The notes beneath the pieces are model-generated. The model was not told where the DNA came from. It saw only the letters and a program-made list of their open reading frames with translations, and ran no database searches. A stretch of 7,797 nt of DNA from contig VGKF01000032.1 in assembly GCA_016867175.1 (NCBI GenBank), positions 1 to 7,797 of the forward strand, read 5' to 3'. A program made the position numbers and the translations under genes. Below are positions 1-6,043 of this stretch, piece by piece (positions within the stretch are counted from its first letter, which is position 1; the number at the start of each line of letters is the position of its first letter). Source of the stretch: Candidatus Omnitrophota bacterium. Its GTDB lineage: Bacteria > Omnitrophota > Gorgyraeia > Gygaellales > Profunditerraquicolaceae.

Positions 1-179
1 TTAAAGATAGCCTTAAGTTTAACAACAGGGTTTTTATCTGCCGGCACTACCACCGCACTGACAATTCTCTAATGGACCAGCAGTTTATGGGTGCGGATAA
101 GATTAGTGAATGGGGCTTTCTGCTTCAAGAGGCCAGGCTGCTGGATGATATAGGCGTATTTGAATACACCAGAAGATGA
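1..179 (+). CDS. 3' end of an unidentified protein-coding gene (partial)
   Basis: An open frame enters from the left edge (first full codon at base 3) and ends at TGA 177-179, giving 57 residues. The stop overlaps the rsmD start in an ATGA arrangement, which is typical of translationally coupled genes and supports this being a real gene. The visible tail includes RVFICRHYHRTD and, near the end, WGFLLQEARLLDDIGVFEYTRR-like sequence (W, paired Leu residues, a DD pair and a final RR). I do not recognise the family. It does not match the C-terminus I would expect for RecG, which often precedes rsmD in other bacteria. No function is assigned. Confidence 0.6.
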   Translation, partial: KDSLKFNNRVFICRHYHRTDNSLMDQQFMGADKISEWGFLLQEARLLDDIGVFEYTRR

Positions 180-763
180 GGATAACCACAGGTATATATA
201 GAGGTAGGCAGATTAATGGGCCCAGGAAGATCCGGCCTACCCAGGATAAGGTTAGAAAGGCCCTATTTGATATCCTGGGGGATGTCAGGGGGCTCTCTTT
301 CCTAGAGCTTTATGCCGGCTCTGGGGCAGTGGGGCTCGAAGCAGCTTCCCGAGGCGTAAAGGAACTGGTGATGGTAGAATATGACCGGGATTGCCTAATA
401 GCGATTAAAAGGAATATAGAGTCTTTAAAACCCAGGGCCTGTGAACTTTACCCGAAGCAGGCTGATTTTATAATCCAGCTCATGCATAAAGATAAAAGGA
501 AGTTTGATCTAATCTTCTTAGATCCTCCTTATTGTCAGGGGCTCTCAAAAAAAACCTTGCAAACCCTAGGGGCTTATGATATATTAGCGCCCGATGGTTT
601 TGTGGTTGTGCAACATTTTAAAAAGGATGAACTTCCCGAAAAGGAGGGGGGCTTAGCCCTGGTTAAGCAATCTAAGTACGGGGATACCCTCCTTTCATTT
701 TATAGGAAAGCAGAGGGAAAAACCAAAATCCCAATACTACCAAATCCCAAAGACGGGATTTAA
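176..763 (+). CDS. rsmD: 16S rRNA (guanine(966)-N(2))-methyltransferase RsmD
   Basis: RsmD uses S-adenosylmethionine to methylate N2 of G966 of 16S rRNA during small-subunit assembly in the cytoplasm. The 195-residue product has the family's N-terminal signature (MRITTGIYRGR, then RPTQDKVRKALFDIL around residues 20-34). The Rossmann SAM-binding motif LELYAGSGAVGLEA lies at about 43-56, an acidic VEYD at 67-70, and the N6/N2-methyltransferase catalytic motif DPPY at 116-119. The closing SKYGDTLLSFYRK (166-178) is also typical. The ATG overlaps the stop of the preceding gene. Odd point: the family normally ends near the FYRK segment, but here about 17 more residues follow. The last dozen (K184-I195) are encoded by one arm of an inverted repeat, so the tail looks repeat-derived. 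coaD is the usual downstream partner in many bacteria. Confidence 0.93.
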   Translation: MRITTGIYRGRQINGPRKIRPTQDKVRKALFDILGDVRGLSFLELYAGSGAVGLEAASRGVKELVMVEYDRDCLIAIKRNIESLKPRACELYPKQADFIIQLMHKDKRKFDLIFLDPPYCQGLSKKTLQTLGAYDILAPDGFVVVQHFKKDELPEKEGGLALVKQSKYGDTLLSFYRKAEGKTKIPILPNPKDGI

Positions 764-804
764 AGTTTGTTTTGTATTATTGGTAATATTTGGATTTGGG
801 ATTT
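726..804. repeat. Imperfect inverted repeat at the rsmD-coaD junction
   Basis: AAATCCCAAA at 742-751 is the exact reverse complement of TTTGGGATTT at 795-804. A second copy of the arm, AAATCCCAA, lies at 726-734 and can pair with 796-804. TACTACCA (735-742) matches the reverse complement of TGGTAATA (781-788) except at one base. Bases 742-748 can alternatively pair with GGGATTT at 755-761 in a short local hairpin, followed by a T-rich run (766-777). The left arm is inside the rsmD frame and the right arm lies just before coaD. This looks like a member of a dispersed palindromic intergenic repeat family, but only this copy of the TTTGGGATTT type is in the window. It could instead be a weak terminator or an attenuator-like structure. 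Confidence 0.6.
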
Positions 805-825
805 CGAGGAGCGAAGCGAAGAGCG
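805..825. repeat. GAGCGAAGCGAAG motif ahead of coaD
   Basis: Directly after the inverted repeat, GAGCGAAGCGAAG at 809-821 matches GAGCGATAGCGAAG at 5970-5983 except for one extra T. The second site is the loop of a hairpin between acpP and fabF. Here the purine-rich stretch runs up to the coaD ATG, and its GAGGAG (806-811) and GAAGAG (818-823) are the only ribosome-binding-like sequences available to coaD. Two copies in one window suggest a dispersed element, but two are too few to prove it. Confidence 0.45.
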
Positions 826-1314
826 ATGTGCCAGAAAGCGCTATACCCGGGCAGTTTCGACCCGGTTACCTACGGACATATCGATCTGATCAAGAGGGCC
901 AAAGAGGCCTTCTCGGAGTTAGTTGTAGCAGTAGCGCATAACCCTCAAAAGAATCCGCTTTTTAGCGTGAAGGAGAGGGTAGGGATGCTTAAAAAAGCCA
1001 CTGCCGGCATGCCAGGGGTAACGGTAGAAGACTTCTCGAACCTGGTAATTGACTATGCAAAAAAGAATAAGATTAAGATTCTTATCCGCGGTTTGCGGAT
1101 GATTTCTGATTTTGAATATGAATTTCAGATGGCGCTGACTAATAGGAAGCTGGCGCCGCAGATTGAGACTATATTTCTGATGCCGCAGGAATCTTATAGC
1201 TATCTTTCTTCAAGGCTTTTAAAAGAAGCAGCTTCTTTAGGAGCTGACCTCTCGAGCTTTGTCCCGGATTTTGTGGAGAAGGCATTAAAAAAGAAACTGG
1301 GCAAAGTTTCCTGA
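826..1314 (+). CDS. coaD: Phosphopantetheine adenylyltransferase CoaD
   Basis: CoaD transfers AMP from ATP to 4'-phosphopantetheine, giving dephospho-CoA and pyrophosphate, the penultimate step of coenzyme A synthesis. I chose ATG 826, giving 162 residues, the normal family length. It puts the nucleotidyltransferase motif ALYPGSFDPVTYGH at residues 5-18, close to the N-terminus as in the family. The TxGH ATP-binding motif is at 15-18, IRGLRMISDFEYEFQMA starts at 87, and SYSYLSSRLLKE at 123-134 is the family's C-terminal ATP-binding loop. An in-frame TTG at 790 would add 12 residues encoded by the intergenic repeat and is unlikely to be the start. No strong Shine-Dalgarno is present; GAGGAG or GAAGAG in the repeat-derived leader may serve. 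The enzyme feeds CoA to the acyl-carrier-protein pathway encoded downstream. Confidence 0.94.
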   Translation: MCQKALYPGSFDPVTYGHIDLIKRAKEAFSELVVAVAHNPQKNPLFSVKERVGMLKKATAGMPGVTVEDFSNLVIDYAKKNKIKILIRGLRMISDFEYEFQMALTNRKLAPQIETIFLMPQESYSYLSSRLLKEAASLGADLSSFVPDFVEKALKKKLGKVS

Positions 1315-1328
1315 CCCCCCTCATAAAA

Positions 1329-1742
1329 ATGAAGATAGATATAAACAAAATACCTATTGAGGGGTTGTTTTTAGAAGAAGATATTGCTTCGGCGGAGCTT
1401 GACCTGGATACGCAAGTGGTTAAATTCCAGGGGGCGCTTAAGGTCAGGGCGGATATCTCCATGATTACCAATGCGGTTACGGTAAGCCTGCAGTTATCCG
1501 GGGTGATGGGCCTGTTTTGCAGCCGTTGCCTAAAAGAATATTCACTTGAGCTTGAAAAAAAGCTGCAGCTAAATTATCCGGCTGATAACCGTAACCTTAT
1601 CCTGGATCTTAATCCGGATATAAGAGAAGAGATAATCCTGGATTATCCGGTTAAGCCCTTGTGTATTCAGGATTGCAGAGGGCTTTGCCCAAAGTGCGGC
1701 AATAACTTAAATGAAGGAGGATGTTCCTGTGCCACTACCTAA
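1329..1742 (+). CDS. DUF177/YceD family protein, probable 23S rRNA accumulation factor
   Basis: This 137-residue protein belongs to the DUF177 (YceD) family, whose gene precedes rpmF in very many bacteria. Family members in E. coli and plants have been linked to 23S rRNA accumulation; the molecular mechanism is not settled. The sequence shows a beta-rich N-terminal half and a Cys-rich pattern: C64-x2-C67 (CSRC), then C112, C116, C120 and C123 in the characteristic DCRGLCPKCGNNLN segment, and C132 and C134 near the end. The cysteines suggest metal binding. It is somewhat shorter than most relatives, which I recall as about 150-190 residues. Its ATG follows the coaD stop by 14 bases without a clear Shine-Dalgarno. 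Its last 14 bases overlap the start of rpmF, so the two are probably translationally coupled. Confidence 0.88.
   Translation: MKIDINKIPIEGLFLEEDIASAELDLDTQVVKFQGALKVRADISMITNAVTVSLQLSGVMGLFCSRCLKEYSLELEKKLQLNYPADNRNLILDLNPDIREEIILDYPVKPLCIQDCRGLCPKCGNNLNEGGCSCATT
1714..1720 (+). promoter_or_regulatory. Shine-Dalgarno sequence that fixes the rpmF start
   Basis: AAGGAGG sits inside the 3' end of the DUF177 gene, 8 bases before GTG 1729. The spacing is ideal for GTG 1729. The site lies within the reading frame that begins at the upstream ATG 1711, so ATG 1711 cannot be the start it serves. Confidence 0.8.
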
Positions 1743-1932
1743 AAGAAGACATTCCAGTGCGCGCGGCAGAAAGCGCCGGACGCATTGGAAATTAACCACG
1801 GCAAATCTCGTCCCTTGCCCGCAATGCAAACAGCTAAAACTTATTCATCGCGTTTGCGAGGCATGCGGTTATTACGACGGCAGGCAGGCGGTTGAGATAA
1901 AGATAAAAGAGAAGAAACCCAAGAGGCAGTAG
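1729..1932 (+). CDS. rpmF: 50S ribosomal protein L32 (bL32)
   Basis: bL32 is a small zinc-binding protein of the large ribosomal subunit. The start is GTG 1729, giving a 67-residue protein beginning MPLPKRRHSSARGRKRRTHW. This is the conserved basic bL32 N-terminus, which inserts into rRNA. It is preceded at 8 bases by a strong AAGGAGG. ATG 1711 would add six residues not seen in the family. Two CxxC pairs (C30/C33 and C43/C46, in CPQCK and CEACGYYDG) show that this is the zinc-ribbon form and not the cysteine-free variant. The lysine-rich tail ends in KKPKRQ. The first 14 bases overlap the DUF177 gene, and plsX follows after 39 bases, the usual rpmF-plsX linkage of ribosome and lipid genes. 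Confidence 0.95.
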   Translation: MPLPKRRHSSARGRKRRTHWKLTTANLVPCPQCKQLKLIHRVCEACGYYDGRQAVEIKIKEKKPKRQ

Positions 1933-1971
1933 CCAGGGCGGACCTCTTTTAAGAATACAACCCGTTAATCT

Positions 1972-2961
1972 ATGAAAATAATTGTTGATGCCATGGGCGG
2001 AGATCACGCACCTGAGGTAGTTATTGAAGGCGCGATAGCGGCTATCCGAGAATACGCCAATACCGAGGTCGTGCTGGTAGGGGATGAAGCAAGGATTAAG
2101 TCCCTGCTAGTAAAAGCCGGCTACTGCGCAGATAAGATTTCCGTTTATCATGCCTCTGAAGTAATCGAAATGTCGGAATCTCCGGCAAACAGCGTCAGGA
2201 AGAAGAGGGATTCTTCTGTTGTGGTGGGTTTGGAACTTGTTAGGGAGGGTAGGGGAGATGCTTTTTTTAGCGCCGGCAATACCGGGGCAGTAGTCTGCGC
2301 TGCTACCTTTAGTCTGCGCATGCTCTCCGGGATTGAGCGGCCCGGGATAGGCATAATTACCCCCACCCTAAAAGGGATTGCCATGATTATAGACGTAGGC
2401 GCTAACATTGACCCTAAGCCCATGCAGCTTATGCAATATGGGATTATGGCAGATGCATATATGCGCCATATATTGAATATAGCCAATCCCCAGGTCGGCC
2501 TTTTGAGTATCGGAGAGGAAGAGGGTAAGGGCACGGAATTTGTCAAAGAGACATATGGACTCTTTGAAAAAAGTAAACTCAATTTTATCGGCAACGTAGA
2601 GGGCAAAGACCTTTTTTCCGGGAAGTGCGATATTATTGTCTGCGACGGCTTTGTCGGTAATGTGGCCTTAAAGGTTTCGGAGAGCCTGGCTGAGGCGATG
2701 CAGGTATTCTTAAAGCGCCATATTATGAGCAATCCCTTAGGGATATTGGGCGCGCTTTTATTAAGGGCGAGCTTTTCTAGATTTAAGAAACAACTGGATT
2801 ATTCGGAGTATGGCGGAGCGCCTTTATTGGGAGTAGATGGCGTGGTGATTATAGGGCATGGCCGTTCAAATACCAAGGCTATAAAAAATGCCATACGCGT
2901 ATCCAAAGAAGAAGTAGAACGCAGGTTTAACGAAAAGATCACAGAGGCAGTAAGGACTTAA
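1972..2961 (+). CDS. plsX: Phosphate acyltransferase PlsX (acyl-ACP:phosphate)
   Basis: PlsX converts acyl-ACP and inorganic phosphate to acyl-phosphate, the acyl donor used by PlsY to make lysophosphatidic acid. It thus joins fatty acid synthesis to phospholipid synthesis, acting as a peripheral membrane enzyme. The 329-residue product is full length and carries the family blocks in order: IVDAMGGDHAP (4-14), ESPANSVRKKRDSS (69-82), SAGNTGA (100-106), DVGANIDPKPMQL (141-153), GLLSIGEEEGKG (176-187), GNVEGKDLF (207-215), CDGFVGNVALK (224-234) and YGGAPLLGVDGVVIIGHGRSN (280-300). The MKIIVDAMGGDHAP start is typical. No clear Shine-Dalgarno precedes the ATG, so translation may depend on readthrough from rpmF. 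fabH starts 11 bases after the stop. A separate fapR regulator gene is absent. Confidence 0.95.
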   Translation: MKIIVDAMGGDHAPEVVIEGAIAAIREYANTEVVLVGDEARIKSLLVKAGYCADKISVYHASEVIEMSESPANSVRKKRDSSVVVGLELVREGRGDAFFSAGNTGAVVCAATFSLRMLSGIERPGIGIITPTLKGIAMIIDVGANIDPKPMQLMQYGIMADAYMRHILNIANPQVGLLSIGEEEGKGTEFVKETYGLFEKSKLNFIGNVEGKDLFSGKCDIIVCDGFVGNVALKVSESLAEAMQVFLKRHIMSNPLGILGALLLRASFSRFKKQLDYSEYGGAPLLGVDGVVIIGHGRSNTKAIKNAIRVSKEEVERRFNEKITEAVRT

Positions 2962-2972
2962 GGCAGGTATAT

Positions 2973-3971
2973 ATGTTTAAAGATAAAAATGATGTACGCA
3001 GGGTAGGTATTATCGGAGTAGGGGAATATCTTCCTAAGAAGGTCCTGACTAATGCAGACCTGGAAAAGATAGTAGAGACATCGGATGAATGGATTACTAC
3101 CCGCACCGGGATTAAAGAGAGAAGGATTGCTGCCAAGGAAGAGGCTGTCTCTGATTTAGCTGTTAAAGCAGCTCAGGCTGCCTTAGCAGATGCCGGAGTT
3201 TTAGCTGCGGATCTTGAGCTTATAATAATAGCTACTATTACTCCTGATATGCAGTTTCCCTCTACCGCCTGTTTTATACAAAAGTCACTCGGCGCCAAGA
3301 AGGCTGCCTGCTTTGATATCTCTGCTGCCTGTGCCGGATTCGTACATGCCATAGTGATAGCGCAGCAGTTTATATCCACTGGATTATATAAGAATGCGCT
3401 GGTAGTAGGAGTGGAGGTATTATCATCTATTACCGACTGGCAGGACCGTAATACCTGCGTGCTCTTTGGCGATGGCGCAGGGGCTGCGGTTTTGGCGCCG
3501 GTAAAATCTGGCGGGATACTTTCCAGCTATCTGGGAAGTGACGGAACGCAGGCAGAGCTGTTGATGCTTCCTGCTGGGGGTTCGCGCTATCCAACTACCC
3601 ATGAAACCGTAGACAAGCGCATGCATTATTTAAAGATGCAGGGTAATGAGGTCTTTAAATTAGCGGTTAATGTTATGGCGGATGCTGCGCAGATTGTTTT
3701 AAAAAAGGCTGGACTTGAGTGCTCCGATATAGATCTGGTTATCCCGCATCAGGCTAATATTAGGATATTGTTGGCGTTAGCCAAAAAATTGAATCTACCC
3801 GAAGATAAGGTATATTTTAATATAGAGAAATATGGGAATATGTCCTCTGCTTCTACTGCTACAGCGCTCTGTCAAGCAATAAGAGAGGGGAGGATTAAAA
3901 AAGGCGATATTGTTCTTTTAGATGCTTTTGGGGCAGGCCTGGTTTGGGCTGCCTGCGTGATTGAATGGTAG
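2973..3971 (+). CDS. fabH: 3-oxoacyl-ACP synthase III (FabH)
   Basis: FabH condenses a short acyl-CoA primer, usually acetyl-CoA, with malonyl-ACP to start type II fatty acid synthesis. The 332-residue protein has the complete Cys-His-Asn triad: C120 in DISAACAGF, H259 in IPHQANIRI and N289 in KYGNMSSAST. The N-terminal DEWITTRTGIKERR (38-51), GDGAGAAVL (167-175) and the C-terminal GAGLVWAACVIEW are also typical. F95 in QFPSTAC aligns with the E. coli Phe87 that shapes the primer pocket, but this alone does not settle straight-chain versus branched-chain primer preference. There are about eight more residues before the GIIGVGEYLP strand than in E. coli FabH; no other ATG lies close by. The stop overlaps the start of fabD by seven bases. 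Confidence 0.95.
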   Translation: MFKDKNDVRRVGIIGVGEYLPKKVLTNADLEKIVETSDEWITTRTGIKERRIAAKEEAVSDLAVKAAQAALADAGVLAADLELIIIATITPDMQFPSTACFIQKSLGAKKAACFDISAACAGFVHAIVIAQQFISTGLYKNALVVGVEVLSSITDWQDRNTCVLFGDGAGAAVLAPVKSGGILSSYLGSDGTQAELLMLPAGGSRYPTTHETVDKRMHYLKMQGNEVFKLAVNVMADAAQIVLKKAGLECSDIDLVIPHQANIRILLALAKKLNLPEDKVYFNIEKYGNMSSASTATALCQAIREGRIKKGDIVLLDAFGAGLVWAACVIEW

Positions 3972-4888
3972 GATATCTTTTCGCAGGCCAAGGAAGCCAA
4001 TATATAGGAATGGGTAAGGATCTCTACCAGACCTTTACCGAAAGTAAAGCGGTCTTTGATAAGGCAGATCAAGTCTTGGGGTTTTCTTTAAGCAAGATTA
4101 TCTTTGAAGGCCCGAAAGAAGAGCTTACCCGGACAGAGAATGCTCAACCGGCAATATTAACCATGACTATTGCCTGTTGGGAGGCGGCGTTAGCTAGTGG
4201 CGCGCTAAAACCCCAGGCTTGCGATTATGCTGCAGGATTAAGCTTAGGCGAATATTCTAGCCTGGTCGCCTGTGGCGCTCTTAGTTTTGAAGACGCAGTG
4301 TATCTGGTCAGGCGTAGAGGCCAGTTTATGGAAGAAGAGGCAGCCAAGCGCCCTGGGAAGATGCTCTCCATTATTGGCCTGGATCTGCCAGCGGTTAAGG
4401 AGCTTTGCCTTCAAACCAATACTGAGATAGCGAATATAAACTCACCCGGCCAGGTAGTTATTTCAGGCGGGTTGGAGCAGATAAATCAGGCTCAGCTTCT
4501 TGCTCAGGAGAAAGGTGCTAAAAGGGCAATTCCCCTTGAGGTCAGCGGCGCATTTCACTCTTCTTTTATGCAGGGGGCCTGCGTTAAATTAGCTAAAGAG
4601 TTAGAGAAGATAAGATTCAGTAAGCCCGGGCTTTCCTTGGTCGGTAATGTGGCTGCCAAGGCAACAACTGAGCCGCAAGAGATTAAGGATAATCTGGTAA
4701 AGCAGGTCTCTTCAAGCGTGCTCTGGGAAGATTCGATGAAATTAATGCTTTCAAAGGGTATCTCTAATTTTATCGAGTTTGGGCCGGGTAAGGTCTTAAA
4801 AGGCCTGATGCGCAGGATCGATGAAGCTGCCGTAGTAAATAATATAGAGAAGAAAGAAGATATTTTAAGTTTAGGAGAGAAAAAATGA
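3965..4888 (+). CDS. fabD: Malonyl-CoA:ACP transacylase (FabD)
   Basis: FabD moves malonyl from CoA to the phosphopantetheine arm of ACP, supplying the extender unit for FabH and FabF. The 307-residue protein shows FAGQGSQYIGMG (6-17) and the serine-nucleophile motif GLSLGEYSSL (91-100, S93). R118 in RRRGQ should bind the malonyl carboxylate. H198 in GAFHSSFM completes the catalytic pair, and FGPGKVLKGL (272-281) is the usual C-terminal motif. Its ATG lies inside the end of fabH and its TGA overlaps the fabG start as ATGA, so all three are likely translated in a coupled fashion from one mRNA. Length and motifs are ordinary for a stand-alone enzyme. Confidence 0.95.
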   Translation: MVGYLFAGQGSQYIGMGKDLYQTFTESKAVFDKADQVLGFSLSKIIFEGPKEELTRTENAQPAILTMTIACWEAALASGALKPQACDYAAGLSLGEYSSLVACGALSFEDAVYLVRRRGQFMEEEAAKRPGKMLSIIGLDLPAVKELCLQTNTEIANINSPGQVVISGGLEQINQAQLLAQEKGAKRAIPLEVSGAFHSSFMQGACVKLAKELEKIRFSKPGLSLVGNVAAKATTEPQEIKDNLVKQVSSSVLWEDSMKLMLSKGISNFIEFGPGKVLKGLMRRIDEAAVVNNIEKKEDILSLGEKK

Positions 4889-5628
4889 GATTAAAAGATA
4901 AGGTTGCCTTGGTCACCGGTGCTGCGCAAGGGATAGGCCGGGAGATTGCGCTTGCTTTTGCCAGGGAGGGGGCGGATATAGCGGTAGCTGATGTTAATCT
5001 AGAAAAAGCAAGCCAAACAGCCGCAGATATAGAGGCTTTAGGCAGGAGGTCGCTGGCCTTAGCGCTGGATGTTACTGACTATGAAAAGGTTGAAGAAGGC
5101 CTAAATAAAATCCTTGACAAATTAGGAAAGGTTGATATATTAGTTAACAATGCAGGGATTACCAAAGACGGTCTGCTGCTTAGGATGAACGAGTCAGACT
5201 GGGATGCGGTGATAAAGGTTAACCTCAAAGGGACCTTTAATTGCACAAAAGCCGTATCCAAAGTTATGATCAAGCAGAAGGCAGGCAGGATCATCAATAT
5301 TGCCTCCATTATAGGCATAATCGGTAACCCCGGGCAGGCAAACTACTCTGCCTCTAAGGCAGGTATAATCGCTCTTACAAAGACTACAGCAAAGGAATTG
5401 GCTAGCCGCAATATCAATGCCAATGCGGTAGCCCCAGGGTTTATCCAGACGGATATGACTGCAAAGCTCCCTGAAGAGGTGAGGCGGAAGATGCTGGAGG
5501 CGATTCCTTTAAATAGATTCGGTAGTGCAACTGACGTTGCTGGAATATGCTTATTTTTGGCATCTGAGGAGTCCAGCTATGTTACCGGCCAGACATTAGT
5601 AGTGGATGGCGGTATGGTTATGATATAA
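4885..5628 (+). CDS. fabG: 3-oxoacyl-ACP reductase (FabG)
   Basis: FabG is the short-chain dehydrogenase that reduces 3-oxoacyl-ACP to (R)-3-hydroxyacyl-ACP in each elongation cycle. The 247-residue protein has the nucleotide-binding TGAAQGIG (11-18), NNAG (88-91), N113 (KVNLKGT), S141 (IASIIG), and Y154 and K158 in YSASK. This is a complete Asn-Ser-Tyr-Lys tetrad. PGFIQTDMTAKL (184-195) and the VVDGGMVMI end are family-typical. AGGAG at 4873-4877, seven bases before the ATG, is a good ribosome-binding site inside the fabD 3' end. Odd point: D36 at the end of the second beta strand and Q15, where NADPH-using FabG proteins such as the E. coli enzyme have Arg, point to NADH instead of the usual NADPH. 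This is an inference from position only. Confidence 0.94.
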   Translation: MRLKDKVALVTGAAQGIGREIALAFAREGADIAVADVNLEKASQTAADIEALGRRSLALALDVTDYEKVEEGLNKILDKLGKVDILVNNAGITKDGLLLRMNESDWDAVIKVNLKGTFNCTKAVSKVMIKQKAGRIINIASIIGIIGNPGQANYSASKAGIIALTKTTAKELASRNINANAVAPGFIQTDMTAKLPEEVRRKMLEAIPLNRFGSATDVAGICLFLASEESSYVTGQTLVVDGGMVMI

Positions 5629-5634
5629 CCTGAA

Positions 5635-5643
5635 AAAGGAGGA
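5635..5643 (+). promoter_or_regulatory. Strong Shine-Dalgarno sequence for acpP
   Basis: AAAGGAGGA ends seven bases before ATG 5651 in the 22-base fabG-acpP gap. It is the strongest ribosome-binding site in the window along with that of rpmF. This fits the high amount of acyl carrier protein that cells need compared with the enzymes encoded around it. Confidence 0.8.
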
Positions 5644-5650
5644 AAGATAA

Positions 5651-5887
5651 ATGGCAGTTCAAGAAAAAGTGAAATCTATTATAGCAGAACAATTAGGGGT
5701 AAAGCCGGAAGAGGTTGTACCTGAGGCTTCGTTTATCGATGACCTAGGTGCCGATTCTCTTGATACTGTTGAGCTGGTAATGGCTTTAGAGGAAGAGTTT
5801 GGCATCGAGATACCGGATGAGGACGCAGAGAAGATCACTACCGTAGGTGATGCGATTAAATATATCGAAGAAAAGAAACCACAATAA
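5651..5887 (+). CDS. acpP: Acyl carrier protein (AcpP)
   Basis: ACP carries growing fatty acyl chains on a 4'-phosphopantetheine arm and is the shared partner of FabD, FabH, FabG, FabF and PlsX. The 78-residue, strongly acidic protein has the attachment motif GADSLDTVELVMALEEEF (33-50), with S36 as the modified serine. This is followed by the recognition helix and GIEIPDEDAEKITTVGDAI (51-69). The predicted four-helix layout and length match the family. It follows fabG by 22 bases with a strong ribosome-binding site. A probable terminator stands 31 bases after its stop, so acpP is likely the last gene of the main transcript, with fabF partly separated. Confidence 0.97.
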   Translation: MAVQEKVKSIIAEQLGVKPEEVVPEASFIDDLGADSLDTVELVMALEEEFGIEIPDEDAEKITTVGDAIKYIEEKKPQ

Positions 5888-5917
5888 GCACTATTAATAT
5901 AGATTAATGTATAAAAA

Positions 5918-5950
5918 TACCCCGCCCTTATTTCTGGCGGGGTAAGTTTT
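5918..5950 (+). terminator. Probable rho-independent terminator after acpP
   Basis: TACCCCGCC (5918-5926) pairs perfectly with GGCGGGGTA (5936-5944), a 9-bp GC-rich stem with a 9-base loop, followed by AGTTTT (5945-5950). The plus-strand T run is short, so termination may be partial and allow some readthrough to fabF. Read on the minus strand, the same stem is followed by a better run (TTTTT, opposite 5913-5917), but no minus-strand gene ends here. Confidence 0.75.
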
Positions 5951-5955
5951 AATGA

Positions 5956-5998
5956 GGTCATAACTTAGCGAGCGATAGCGAAGCTAAGTTATATGACC
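5956..5998. repeat. Palindromic hairpin element with GCGAGCGATAGCGAAGC loop
   Basis: ATAACTTAGC (5960-5969) is the exact reverse complement of GCTAAGTTAT (5983-5992). GGTC (5956-5959) pairs with GACC (5995-5998) after a two-base bulge, giving a 14-bp stem around a 13-base loop. The loop sequence GAGCGATAGCGAAG matches, apart from one T, the motif at 809-821 before coaD. This suggests a dispersed REP- or MITE-like element. There is no T run after it, so it is not a standard terminator. Confidence 0.55.
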
Positions 5999-6004
5999 GA
6001 ATTA

Positions 6005-6043
6005 ATCCCTTACAGCACACTTAAGAGTTAACCTGTAAGGGAT
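6005..6043. repeat. 11-bp inverted repeat upstream of fabF
   Basis: ATCCCTTACAG (6005-6015) is the exact reverse complement of CTGTAAGGGAT (6033-6043), leaving a 17-base loop in which TTAA (6021-6024) could pair with TTAA (6028-6031). No T run follows, so termination is unlikely. It lies 43 bases before the fabF ATG and could be a leader structure, an operator for a dimeric regulator or part of the neighbouring repeat element; the sequence does not decide. I cannot identify a convincing promoter between acpP and fabF. Confidence 0.5.

Noticed and set aside
790..825. In-frame TTG 790 as the coaD start, adding 12 N-terminal residues.
   Set aside because: The added residues are encoded by the intergenic repeat, and CoaD proteins start only a few residues before the PGSFDPVT motif; ATG 826 gives the normal length.
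1711..1728. ATG 1711 as the start of rpmF.
   Set aside because: The Shine-Dalgarno AAGGAGG lies downstream of this ATG and is well spaced for GTG 1729, which gives the typical bL32 N-terminus.
2148..2732. A 194-codon minus-strand open frame opposite plsX.
   Set aside because: It lies wholly within the highly conserved plsX gene, has no recognisable domain and no ribosome-binding context; it is a shadow frame. The other shorter minus-strand frames are rejected for the same reason.
5659..5961. A minus-strand open frame across acpP and the following gap.
   Set aside because: It is antisense to the conserved acpP gene and its product resembles no family; serine-rich composition is typical of shadow frames.
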